This document shows positions 9,168 to 20,892 of a DNA stretch of 64,000 bases, in pieces. The notes beneath the pieces are model-generated. The model was not told where the DNA came from and made no database searches. It was given only the letters and a program-made list of their open reading frames with translations. Both the position numbers and the translations under genes were made by a program. Source of the DNA: Bdellovibrio sp. CG22_combo_CG10-13_8_21_14_all_39_27 (GTDB lineage: Bacteria; Bdellovibrionota; Bacteriovoracia; Bacteriovoracales; Bacteriovoracaceae). The stretch covers positions 1 through 64,000 of the forward strand of contig PCTW01000055.1 in assembly GCA_002786715.1 (NCBI GenBank), given 5' to 3'. Within the stretch, counting starts at the first letter, position 1; each line of letters opens with the position of its first letter.

Positions 9168-12100
9168 ATGCAAGTGAGTTACTTAAAAAATCTTATTAAA
9201 TTTTTTGGAATAGCGCTTTGCTTAGTGCTGGTTAGTTGTTCTGGTAAAAAAGGAAAGACCAACTCCAGCTTTAAACTCACTCTCGGAGGAATCACAAGTT
9301 CTTCTTTTACTGGTGGCCTCATGCTTTATGGAAAAATGGTCGTTGGTGGGAGTTCTCGTTTCGGAAAAAAGGTTGATGCCACTGGAACTGTTCAGCTCGA
9401 ACTCAAAAATGGAACTTGGGAATTTTTTGCTATTGCTTGGGATGGATCTGGAGATATGGCACTGACTCCAGCAACTGGTGTTTTAAGATGCGGAATCACC
9501 ACAGGTGTATTTTCTGGGGGAGACGCTATCGTAAATCTCAATCTTAGCAATGCTAATTGTGCTGATTCAATCTTTCATAAAGATTTAACAAAAATAGATA
9601 CAACTTCATTTGCACCAAACATTGCTTTTCCTCAAACGTCAGTCATGACATGCGACAGAGATTGGGTTGGAGCTCCTGCTGCTTATAATTCTCCAAATTG
9701 TGACGGAAATGGTTTTGGTGCAGTTGATTCGTACCAAGTTATTCTTCCTGAATATATCGATGATGGTGCAGGAATCAATATCCTAAACTTAGGACTTCAA
9801 AGTGATTGCCAAGCCACCAATCCGACCAATGCTTTGGCAACAGTATCGGCGAATGGAGCGACTAATAATTTTAATGCTCGCATTCCTCTCGGTCGTCCGG
9901 GGGCCCCGTTCGTCACCATGGTGAAAGGCTTTTTAGGTTCTATTGATTGTGGAATCACTAAACCAGCACGTGGATTTTTAGACCGCATTTTTCCCAGTGG
10001 AATGGGTGAAGCGGGACTAGGCCTTCACGATACAGGCACAACTCAATTTAGACTTTTTGATCAAATCTCGGATGCTGAAGTCTGTGGAGTCACAGGGGGA
10101 GCCGCGGTAGCAGGAGATATTTTCTCTGCCGGAGACGGTGTGGGACATCCATACGCTATTTGCTCTCGAGAACAACTTGAGGCCTTTGCATTTAATTATA
10201 ATGCTACCTTACCTGATGATACAGTTCCATTAAGAAGCTCTCACTTTAAAATGTATAGAGATATTGATTTTGGTGGAAGTTCATTCCCAGGAATTGGAGA
10301 TGGAGCAACGGGGTATATAGGAAAATTTAGAGGGCGAAAATATCGAGTCAGCAACATAAAAAACTGGACTTTGGCCAATTCCAATCGCCATGGTTTTTTT
10401 CGCTATTTAGGTCCTTCTTCGCTCGTAGATGATCTGACTCTAAGTAATTTCATTTTTGAATGCGATGATTCTGACTTCAATGGTGATTGCAATGAAATGG
10501 GTCTTTTGGCCGGAAGAGTTGACGGTGGAACGGTAAGTGCTACAAGTATTATCAACGTTAGGGCCCAGGGCTACCTCAATGGAGGTCAATCGATTGGCGG
10601 ATTAATCGGAAGTGTTATCAATGGTACGAGCGGTACAAATATAAGTGATGTGCATTTTATGGGTGATGTTGAAGGTCAACCCAATGGATCAGCATTCGCA
10701 AATGTTGGTGGGCTTGTAGGAGAGATGACTGGAAATGTGACGCTAACTAGAGCATCTACTGAGTGCACAGTTTATGGACAAGGAACTCAGGTCGGTGGTC
10801 TCGTCGGGATTGCCTCTGGTGGTACCAATACGATTAGTCTTTCAACTGCGAGATGTCGAGTGAGTGGCGATCGAATAGTAGGTGGACTCGTGGGAAATTT
10901 AGCTGGAACTGGTGACTCTCTTCTGGATTCCTATTCATTTGGAAATTTGCAGGCCCATTGTACTGGTGGTTGTGACGTTGGATCTTTAAAAGCAAGCCTA
11001 GGGGGAGTTGTTGGTGAAAGTTCAGGATCAATCACGCGCACCTTTTCCGCCTATACAACCCTTATGATGAACAGTAGCGGCAGTGGTGATGCTCTGGCCT
11101 TTATGGGCGGGCTTGTTGGTACCAAAGTGGCAGGGACTTGCAATGCAAGCTTCTTTTCTAAAGTTAATAATTCTGGGAATCCGTTCGGAATAATTCCAAC
11201 AATTGGTGGCGGATGCGGAACCTTTCTCAATTCAGCAGCTCTCTATCAATGGGCAAATTATTCAAGTGCTGCTTGGGGGATAACGAGTAACCCAGCATTG
11301 GCCGGAGCGAACAACTGGGTTCTTCCCACAACGGCAGAAGGTTTTGATGTTCCAAGATTAGGCTGGGAATACGCTAATGAAGCGAACGTTCCTTATCTGG
11401 TTCGACCATGTGAAAATAATTTTACTCTGCAAGGATCCGGTTCTCTGGCCGATCCTTATCAAATTTGTACCATGTCTCAATTCTTGGGAATGACTCCAGG
11501 ATTAGACTATGTCCTAAAAAAAGATATCGAATATTTAGGAGCTCCTTTAACCTCGGCAACACATTTTATATCAAACATTTATAAACTTGATGGAAGAGAT
11601 CATGAAATTAGTGGTCTCGCGATTGAGCTCTCTGGTGTTTCTTCCGCAATGGGATTATTTAATACCCTTCAAGCAGGATCTTATATTAAAAATGTCTCTT
11701 TTACCGGACTCACTTATAAGATGTTAGCGAGTGCCTCTGTTGGTGCATTGACTTCAGCTGGTGCACTTGCTGCATATAATTCTGGATTAATTGATGGCGT
11801 CGACTTGGATAAAAGTGAAATCAGATTTCAATTAAATAATGCGAGCAACGTTGATGGCGCAATCGCCTATCTCGGTGGCATTGTCGGAACGAATAATGTG
11901 GGAGGCACTCTTCAGTATATAGACGGAGGAGCTCACGTTTCTCTTCAAGATTCTACCATCTACGATACGACTTCTGCCAATGACGGCGAAGCTATTTATG
12001 CGGGCGGAGCTGCCGGTCGTAATGATGGAGATATTCTTTATTCTCATTTTCCATCCGGCATTGGACACAATGCTAGTGCGACAGGGTTCAATGCTCATTT

Positions 12101-12974
12101 GAATCATCATAAATATGGTGGTGTGGTAGGATACAATACTGGGAATTTGGAACAAGTGGCTTCTGAAGGACGCATCGAAATTCGAAATTGGGATGACACA
12201 GCTGCGGGCGGACATTTTGCTGGTTTAGCTGTCTATAATAATGGGACTATTGATAATTGTTCTTCAATGGCAACTTTCACTCAAATGAATGGAGGCTCAA
12301 CTTCTGAGTTCTCGGGACTGGTCGCTTACAATGATTCTGGAGCTGTAATAAGTAATAGTTATTATTCACCGTCACCATATAATAATAATGAATTTGCCCC
12401 ACCTTATTTCGTAGGGACGGGAACAGTAAGTGTTGGTAGTGGCACAAATACGGTTACAGGAACGAGTACTTTATTTACCTCAGAATTGGCGATTGGAGAT
12501 TACGTCAATATTGCAGGTGAAACACATCAGGTTGCTTCAATTATCAGCAACACAAGTCTAACTCTTTCGACGAATCATGTCGCCGGTGCTGTTAGTGTGA
12601 ACTACAGTTCGACTAATGCCTTTCTTCGACCAACGGCCATCGCAGGATTGGCCTACTCAAACTTAGGGACAGTGTCAGATAGCTATTGTTTTGCTGGTTT
12701 TAACGTCGGAAACCCAAATGAGGGTATGACCAATTGTCTTGATCTAAGCTCAACTCCGAATATGGTTTATTCATTGAGTGCAGGTGGTTTTACGCTTGAT
12801 TATGATGATTCTTCATCGTTGCCACAAAGCATCTCAACTTCAAACTGGGATGTCGATGATGACTTTCTCTATGGAATAAGTATTTGGACTATTGAATCAT
12901 CTGATCAACCTCCACGTCTGCGTGCAGCCGATTTCCATAAAGACGATATATTGTATCCCGGTCAGACTTTCTAA
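9168..12974 (+). CDS. Large GLUG-repeat lipoprotein
   Basis: A 1,268-residue exported protein. The signal sequence ends in LVLVSC, so Cys24 is the lipidated residue. The middle contains repeated glycine-rich GLUG-like motifs: VGGLVGEM, VGGLVGIAS, VGGLVGNLAG, FMGGLVGTK and later LGGIVGTNN and YGGVVGYN, each followed by a short beta-helix-like stretch. Such repeats build right-handed beta-solenoids in surface proteins. Towards the C-terminus GTGTVSVGSGTNTVTGTST resembles beta-strand-rich segments of phage tail proteins. Function is unknown; surface adhesion or prey binding would be inference. GAGG lies upstream of the ATG at rather wide spacing. Confidence 0.8.
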   Translation: MQVSYLKNLIKFFGIALCLVLVSCSGKKGKTNSSFKLTLGGITSSSFTGGLMLYGKMVVGGSSRFGKKVDATGTVQLELKNGTWEFFAIAWDGSGDMALTPATGVLRCGITTGVFSGGDAIVNLNLSNANCADSIFHKDLTKIDTTSFAPNIAFPQTSVMTCDRDWVGAPAAYNSPNCDGNGFGAVDSYQVILPEYIDDGAGINILNLGLQSDCQATNPTNALATVSANGATNNFNARIPLGRPGAPFVTMVKGFLGSIDCGITKPARGFLDRIFPSGMGEAGLGLHDTGTTQFRLFDQISDAEVCGVTGGAAVAGDIFSAGDGVGHPYAICSREQLEAFAFNYNATLPDDTVPLRSSHFKMYRDIDFGGSSFPGIGDGATGYIGKFRGRKYRVSNIKNWTLANSNRHGFFRYLGPSSLVDDLTLSNFIFECDDSDFNGDCNEMGLLAGRVDGGTVSATSIINVRAQGYLNGGQSIGGLIGSVINGTSGTNISDVHFMGDVEGQPNGSAFANVGGLVGEMTGNVTLTRASTECTVYGQGTQVGGLVGIASGGTNTISLSTARCRVSGDRIVGGLVGNLAGTGDSLLDSYSFGNLQAHCTGGCDVGSLKASLGGVVGESSGSITRTFSAYTTLMMNSSGSGDALAFMGGLVGTKVAGTCNASFFSKVNNSGNPFGIIPTIGGGCGTFLNSAALYQWANYSSAAWGITSNPALAGANNWVLPTTAEGFDVPRLGWEYANEANVPYLVRPCENNFTLQGSGSLADPYQICTMSQFLGMTPGLDYVLKKDIEYLGAPLTSATHFISNIYKLDGRDHEISGLAIELSGVSSAMGLFNTLQAGSYIKNVSFTGLTYKMLASASVGALTSAGALAAYNSGLIDGVDLDKSEIRFQLNNASNVDGAIAYLGGIVGTNNVGGTLQYIDGGAHVSLQDSTIYDTTSANDGEAIYAGGAAGRNDGDILYSHFPSGIGHNASATGFNAHLNHHKYGGVVGYNTGNLEQVASEGRIEIRNWDDTAAGGHFAGLAVYNNGTIDNCSSMATFTQMNGGSTSEFSGLVAYNDSGAVISNSYYSPSPYNNNEFAPPYFVGTGTVSVGSGTNTVTGTSTLFTSELAIGDYVNIAGETHQVASIISNTSLTLSTNHVAGAVSVNYSSTNAFLRPTAIAGLAYSNLGTVSDSYCFAGFNVGNPNEGMTNCLDLSSTPNMVYSLSAGGFTLDYDDSSSLPQSISTSNWDVDDDFLYGISIWTIESSDQPPRLRAADFHKDDILYPGQTF

Positions 12975-13026
12975 TTGATCTCTTTTCTGTATATAATCAC
13001 ACGAAATTTCTATAAAAGGCTTTTGT

Positions 13027-14733
13027 ATGAGTATAGCTTTAAAATCTTTAAAAACGGTTCTTGCTGAGAGAGGTATTCCTCTTTATTTGTCGAGTTTTGA
13101 TTATTATCTTAATGAGTACGTTCCTCAAAATGATAATTTAAGATTACAAGTAAGTGGGTTCACTGGATCTGTTGCTGAAATGATTGTGTTTCCTGATCGT
13201 AAGGCTTGGCTTTTTGTTGATGGACGCTATCATGAACAAGCGGATTTGGAAGTCGATCACGAATTCATTGAAGTGGTGAAAGTCGCTTATGGAACGGCAT
13301 TGTCAAAGGCCCTTTTTGAAAAGGCCCAAACCGAAAAAATTACTGATATTCTCTTTATTCCAGAGCGAACAAGCATTCAATTCATGAATCAGTTGGCCGA
13401 TATATTTCAAATTCACCCAATGAAATCTTCTGAGATTGAAAAGCTACTTTCATGGAAACCAGAAGCTGAGTCGCGTGATCTCTATACTCTCACAAACGGC
13501 GAAATGGGTGAGAACACAGTAGAGAGACTCGATCGTCTTTTTGATGAAGTATCAGGTTTTTGGACCTGCGCCCTCGACTCAATAGCTTGGCTATCAGGTC
13601 TTCGAGGGTTTCAACTTCCTTTCCAAGCGACTTTTAGAAGCTATGCCTTTGCCACAAAAAAGAAACTTTTTATTTTTACTAGCGATAAAAATGCCAAAGA
13701 CATTAAAGCTCTTAATCGTCCCGAATTATCAGTCCATGCAATGGATGAAATAGAAGCTGTTCTCGTTAAGTCCAAAGGGGAAATTCAAAAAGTAGGGTTT
13801 GATCCAAGTCGGACCAATGCTCATTGTTATGCTCTCATAAGAAAAGTCTTTGATGTGGAGTTTAACTCGTTGCCAGGTTTTTTAATTAAAGAAATGTCCA
13901 AAAAGAATCAAAAAGAGATTGAACATTTTAGAGCGGCCTTTGAACGTAGTGATCGTGCTATCACGAAATCACTTCGTTGGTTAAAAGAAACGGTTGGGGA
14001 TGTTAGTGAATTGCAATGGAATAGTAAAACCAGTGAATTCTATCAAAGTGAAGGAATGCTTGAACATTCATTTAAAACAATTTCAGGTTTTGGAGAAAAT
14101 GGCTCTATCATTCACTACTCAACACCCTCATCAAAACGTTTGTTAAAAGCTGGAGATGTCTGTTTACTGGATTCAGGAGCTTTTTATCGCGACGGCTATG
14201 CAACTGATTGTACTCGTACCGTTTTAGGTCGGGGAGACGAAGCAACGACAGAGCAGAAAAAGCAATACACCATGGTCTTAAAATCACTTTTGGCAGCGAT
14301 GTTTGCCCAATTTAAAGAAGGAACCATTGGTAAGGAAATTGATGCCATCGCCAGGGCCCCCATGATTGCAGAAGGACTTAATTATGCTCATGGCACTGGA
14401 CATGGAGTTGGTATCAATGTGCACGAAGGTGGTTACTCAATTACTCCTTTTTCAGAAGTTCCTTTACTGCCTAATAGAGTAGGTTCACTTGAACCAGGAA
14501 TCTATTTACCAGGCATTGGTGGAGTTCGTTTAGAGAATGTCGTGGTGGTTGAAAAACTCAATGATGAAGGTCTTTGTGGCTTCACTAGTCTTTGCTATAT
14601 TGGCTTTGATGCCGATCTCGTCGACATGGATCTTTTAAATGATGTTGAGAAAACTCAATTGAAGAGTTACGAAGAAAAATGTGCTCAAAAAGGTCGTAGC
14701 TTTGGAGTGTTAGAACGATTTTTTTCTGCCTAA
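13027..14733 (+). CDS. Xaa-Pro aminopeptidase, M24B family
   Basis: The 568-residue protein has two creatinase-type N-terminal domains and a pita-bread M24 catalytic domain. Metal ligands are visible: Asp in LLDSGAFYRDG, Asp in ATDCTRT, His in HGTGHGVG, Glu in LEPGIYLPG and Glu in VRLENV. The NVHEG motif that follows is typical of long, cytosolic-type Xaa-Pro aminopeptidases. It removes N-terminal residues preceding proline. AAAAGG lies just before the start. The end overlaps the convergent metalloprotease by 24 bases. Confidence 0.92.
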   Translation: MSIALKSLKTVLAERGIPLYLSSFDYYLNEYVPQNDNLRLQVSGFTGSVAEMIVFPDRKAWLFVDGRYHEQADLEVDHEFIEVVKVAYGTALSKALFEKAQTEKITDILFIPERTSIQFMNQLADIFQIHPMKSSEIEKLLSWKPEAESRDLYTLTNGEMGENTVERLDRLFDEVSGFWTCALDSIAWLSGLRGFQLPFQATFRSYAFATKKKLFIFTSDKNAKDIKALNRPELSVHAMDEIEAVLVKSKGEIQKVGFDPSRTNAHCYALIRKVFDVEFNSLPGFLIKEMSKKNQKEIEHFRAAFERSDRAITKSLRWLKETVGDVSELQWNSKTSEFYQSEGMLEHSFKTISGFGENGSIIHYSTPSSKRLLKAGDVCLLDSGAFYRDGYATDCTRTVLGRGDEATTEQKKQYTMVLKSLLAAMFAQFKEGTIGKEIDAIARAPMIAEGLNYAHGTGHGVGINVHEGGYSITPFSEVPLLPNRVGSLEPGIYLPGIGGVRLENVVVVEKLNDEGLCGFTSLCYIGFDADLVDMDLLNDVEKTQLKSYEEKCAQKGRSFGVLERFFSA

Positions 14734-15492
14734 GTATTTTTTCGTCAAGTCGCCAACCAACAGCATGAAAAGAAAACCGGTAAAGAGAATAAACAGATTC
14801 TCTCCTTGATTTTCAGTCGCGATAGAACCGCAGCCACTAAAAGGTTGCTCTGTTGGATAAAGGTAAGTAAGGCCATCAATATCATCCCAACCAAGCTTAA
14901 ATCTTGTGGCGACACTTTGGTAATACATTAAAGAGTCGTCAACGGGAGAGTGTCCTAGTCCAATGGCATGTCCTATTTCATGAGAGACGATCGCCACTTT
15001 CTCATCATAGGATCGTGATTCAAAAGTATTAGAACCATTGTCATTGATAAGAATGAGTGCGCCGACAATATTGCGACCAGAAATATTATTAGGAACGGTG
15101 ACTCCAAGGACACTGGCAGTATTAGAAAAGTTGGTCGCATTATTATTGCAAGCGATCAGAATATTGGATTCAACAGCGAGTGCTGGATTAGGAGTACAGT
15201 TGGTACCAGTTTGGCAAATCAAGTCAGTTCGAAAGGCACTGGCTGCATTAACTAATGTTCCGCGCTTAAGTTTGAGGCGTGATGTTGGAACCGAATTCCA
15301 AAATTTCTCTACAGCAGCTTCAGCATAACCGAGCATTTCTTCTGCAGTAACACTTAAGCTGGCGCAGCCATTGCTGTCAACATTGATAGAAACTTCATTA
15401 TTCTCAAAGGCAGCAGAAGCATTATTATTTAAAGTAAAGGCCTGTGCTTTTGAGAGGAAGAGCATGATGGTGAAGAAGAATAATATTTTCAT
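14710..15492 (-). CDS. Exported matrixin-like zinc metalloprotease with C-terminal anchor
   Basis: Start is the ATG at 15492, preceded by GGAATTCAAA; an in-frame TTG at 15504 is less likely. The product (260 residues) begins with a signal peptide ending in SKAQA. The catalytic motif HEIGHAIGLGH with a following SLMYY Met-turn identifies a metzincin, matrixin-type protease. The last 30 residues form a membrane span (LFILFTGFLFMLLVGDL) and a basic tail KKYLGRKKSF, so the enzyme is probably periplasmic but held in the inner membrane. The arrangement resembles sorting-signal tails, which is inference. The start codon overlaps the stop of the upstream barrel gene (ATGA), suggesting translational coupling. 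Confidence 0.85.
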   Translation of the reverse strand: MKILFFFTIMLFLSKAQAFTLNNNASAAFENNEVSINVDSNGCASLSVTAEEMLGYAEAAVEKFWNSVPTSRLKLKRGTLVNAASAFRTDLICQTGTNCTPNPALAVESNILIACNNNATNFSNTASVLGVTVPNNISGRNIVGALILINDNGSNTFESRSYDEKVAIVSHEIGHAIGLGHSPVDDSLMYYQSVATRFKLGWDDIDGLTYLYPTEQPFSGCGSIATENQGENLFILFTGFLFMLLVGDLTKKYLGRKKSF

Positions 15493-16082
15493 TTTGAATT
15501 CCAAAGGTTGTCATAAAAATGATAACTAAAACTTAAAGTGTAGCTGAGTGCTCGATTGCGGGAATTAAAAGGATTGGTTACATGAAGTTGTGGTCTGGCC
15601 GACCACTCTTTCGTTATAAAATAATCGAGTCCTAAAAGGTAAACCACATTGCGAGAGGTGCTTTCTCCATCTGGGAGAAAAAAATTATCTGTTCCTGTTC
15701 CATTGGGAAGGGCAACGGTTCCACCACTGCTGGATATATAAGTCATCAGAAGACCAAGACCTGTGTGAAAAAGAAAATCGCCGTGATTAAATCCAATCTC
15801 TCCAGAGAGCCACCAAATAAATTTATCAGTGTGGGTATCTCGGGTATGACCTGGTTTAACCAAAGATATTCTCGGAATGAGTGAGAATTTTTTATTGAGC
15901 GCATATTCTGAATCAGCGACTAAAAATATCTGGTAATCAAATTTGTTGGTGTCCCCGCCACGATTCGTTTGAACTTTTCCCAAGTACTGGTCGTAAAGAC
16001 CTAGCCCAAGGGATACGTCTTTGAACTCAGCAGATGCGCCAAGCGAAATGAAGAGAAAAAACACGCTTATTGCGTAATGCAT
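15489..16082 (-). CDS. Small outer-membrane beta-barrel-like protein
   Basis: The ATG at 16082 follows AAGGAAATTT and opens directly into a signal peptide ending SLGASA. A longer TTG start at 16118 would bury this signal. The mature part (about 180 residues) shows alternating aromatic strands such as LGLGLYDQYLG, LLMTYISS and YTLSFSYHFY, fitting an eight-stranded barrel. No family is recognised. It ends in the start codon of the metalloprotease gene, so the two are likely made together. Confidence 0.7.
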   Translation of the reverse strand: MHYAISVFFLFISLGASAEFKDVSLGLGLYDQYLGKVQTNRGGDTNKFDYQIFLVADSEYALNKKFSLIPRISLVKPGHTRDTHTDKFIWWLSGEIGFNHGDFLFHTGLGLLMTYISSSGGTVALPNGTGTDNFFLPDGESTSRNVVYLLGLDYFITKEWSARPQLHVTNPFNSRNRALSYTLSFSYHFYDNLWNSK

Positions 16083-16225
16083 AAATTTCCTTGTCTTTAA
16101 GCTCGGCCATTGTCTCAAAAAGCTCGTCGCCTTGGCAACACTTCCTCTTTGAACTCGCGGCGAAGTTGGATTAAACTTTGGATCAAAGTTCTAAGCCTTC
16201 GAATATCACTTACAAAGGATTCTCT

Positions 16226-18505
<2,280 letters not shown>

Positions 18506-20692
18506 TTAGGGAGCGTTCATTTGAAAAAAGGCCTGATCTTTATCTTCAAGCGCCTTTTGTAGTCTATTCATCGAATAATTGAAATCAGAAAGTTGCCTAT
18601 TCTCACCACGGGCCTTAATGGCGGCTTTGATCGCCAAGTCGATTTCTTTAAAGGTTTTAATCAGAGTTCTATCCATTTTGGATTCCTTTGACTCATTGGA
18701 CTTCTTAATCATGCTAAAGAAATACTTATAAGTTTCTTTAGCAAGTGCCTTCGGAAGTGGCTTTGATTTGTCGAGCATAGTCGTCAGCATATCGAGGATG
18801 AGAAATCCATTCCACTCATCAACGTCATCAAAGCTAGGAACCATACTTGGTTTAACTGGCGATGAGTCCTCATAGAGTGTTATAATTTTACTCGCTAAAA
18901 CTTCAGAATTCTTATTGAATTCGATTTCAACAATGGGGATGACGAGACCGATAAGGGGAAGGTAATAATTGGTTTTGATGACCTGTTCCCGAGATTCGAT
19001 TTTAAGAATTTTTTCTCGATTGCGATAAATAATTTGTGAAGATGCTGGGCGACCCAATTTTTCAAAAAGCTTTTCTCTGATTGGTAGATAAGGTTTGAAA
19101 AAGGGACCGTGATTCAAAATAAATTGATGAACTGAAAGAAGAGATAATGAAAGTGTATCAACGATGATCGAATTGATCTCATCTTCGAAACCTTCTTCCG
19201 CCTTTTCTTGCTTCAAAAACAGATTTAGTTTTGGAGAACTCTTTGCAAAATAGAAATCATTCTCAGGAATTTTCTTAAATTCAGGATTTAAGTCGATGCC
19301 TTTCGAAATTTTCATTTTGACAGTTCTTTTGCCGTCATTATCCATGAAAGTCATTTGCGGGTAACCTGCAGCAATGCTTGGAATTACGTATAGACCCGGT
19401 TTCAATTCAAATTTAGTTTTTATCGAAAAGCTTTTATTAATAATTGTTCTTACAAACTCATCTTCAGAATTGAGCTCTGGTTTTACAATGTTCTTGGTTT
19501 CAGTCACGGTTCTTTTGACAATTAAATCTTCAGCAATGGGAAGGAGAGGGAAGAGAATAACACTTAAAATAATTGCAGGGTAAAAAATAAAGAGACTAAT
19601 AAACTTAAACGCTGGACCTCGGTAATGGAGGTGAGAAAAGGTCAGAACTTCTTTGAAAGTTCTTTTATTGATAAGCAGGGGGAGATCAAAAATAAGAAAA
19701 GGCCAAGTGATAAAACCGAGTACACATCTGATCACGGCCTTGATTCTTGCGACAAAGATATTAGACGAGAATTCTTTAACTCCGGCCAAGAAGAGAGGAA
19801 GTGAAGTCCCCAAAAGGAAATGAAAAGCCAGCTCTAAGGCCATATAGGCTAAAGCTATTTTTAAATAAAGAGGCTCAAAAATCACAACCAACACAGTCGC
19901 AGGAATTTTAGGCATGATTTCCGGAGGAATAAGCGAAAGCAAAAGTTCTTTCTTAGACAAGATAAAGTCTAAGACTGGTTGAATTTCTTTATCAATGGGA
20001 TAGAGAGGTAAAACGTAAAAGAAAATACCAAAGAGAATAAATGCATTTATTAAAATCGAAAGGATTCTAAAAGCAAACCCTGGAATGGGTGGATAATTAT
20101 TTTTGCTTTTCTTAAATTTGCTTTGGGATTGAGGAGTCGATCGACTTTTGCGATCAAGAATGCGGCGAATGCGGACAAAAGTTGAGGTCTTCTCTTCTTC
20201 GAACTCAGCCTCTTCCTCTTCTTCATATTCTTCAGCTTCACCTTCTTCTTCTTCTTGATCTACTTCCTCAGCAACTTCGTTGTCTGAATCTTCCAAAGCA
20301 GCAACAGGAATCGCTTCTTCTGTTCCTTCATCTTCGATGAGCTCTTCTTGCTCTTCTTGAACTTCAAACTCCTCTTCTTCAACTTTTTCAGTGGTAACGA
20401 GCAGAGTTGTTTTACCGATAGTGATTTTGTCACCTTTATCAAGAATATAGGTTTTTCCTTGGCCAAGAGCATGGCGTCCAACTTTAGTATTCCCAGCACC
20501 TCCTAAATTGGTGACGGTTAACACTTCATCCTCTATTTTAAATTTAAGGTGTAGAGGGGAGACACCCTCAGCTTCAATGACAATATCTGAGCGATCACTT
20601 GAACCAAGAGTTATATTCTCGAGTATATCGATTCTTTGCTTATCTTCTTTTGGGACTTTGATTTCAAGTCCATATTTAATGACTTTGGCCAA
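18506..20692 (-). CDS. FHA-domain multi-span membrane protein
   Basis: A 728-residue protein. Residues 1-105 form an FHA phosphothreonine-binding fold (LGSSDRSDIVI, SPLHLKF, NLGGAGNTKVG). Residues about 105-170 are a run of Glu/Asp. Several hydrophobic spans follow between about 205 and 400, and the last 320 residues are soluble. The start is a TTG: an in-frame stop lies a short way upstream, and the FHA domain begins immediately. The FHA head suggests phospho-dependent recruitment at the inner membrane. The remainder is not recognised. It is followed by tgt. Confidence 0.8.
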   Translation of the reverse strand: MAKVIKYGLEIKVPKEDKQRIDILENITLGSSDRSDIVIEAEGVSPLHLKFKIEDEVLTVTNLGGAGNTKVGRHALGQGKTYILDKGDKITIGKTTLLVTTEKVEEEEFEVQEEQEELIEDEGTEEAIPVAALEDSDNEVAEEVDQEEEEGEAEEYEEEEEAEFEEEKTSTFVRIRRILDRKSRSTPQSQSKFKKSKNNYPPIPGFAFRILSILINAFILFGIFFYVLPLYPIDKEIQPVLDFILSKKELLLSLIPPEIMPKIPATVLVVIFEPLYLKIALAYMALELAFHFLLGTSLPLFLAGVKEFSSNIFVARIKAVIRCVLGFITWPFLIFDLPLLINKRTFKEVLTFSHLHYRGPAFKFISLFIFYPAIILSVILFPLLPIAEDLIVKRTVTETKNIVKPELNSEDEFVRTIINKSFSIKTKFELKPGLYVIPSIAAGYPQMTFMDNDGKRTVKMKISKGIDLNPEFKKIPENDFYFAKSSPKLNLFLKQEKAEEGFEDEINSIIVDTLSLSLLSVHQFILNHGPFFKPYLPIREKLFEKLGRPASSQIIYRNREKILKIESREQVIKTNYYLPLIGLVIPIVEIEFNKNSEVLASKIITLYEDSSPVKPSMVPSFDDVDEWNGFLILDMLTTMLDKSKPLPKALAKETYKYFFSMIKKSNESKESKMDRTLIKTFKEIDLAIKAAIKARGENRQLSDFNYSMNRLQKALEDKDQAFFQMNAP

Positions 20693-20892
20693 TTTTCTAC
20701 GCCCTATGTTTATCCTGAGGAATTGCCTTTATTTTCGCCCTAGATCGTCGAAATTACAAGTATTGGTTTATTCCGATCAACGATGTCGGGAATGGGTAGG
20801 AAAATAATAATCATGATTTACAAATTTGTCTTATGGCCTAGACTAGAACCAATTCAAATTTTATTGTCTTAACCATAGATCAAGGAAGAACT

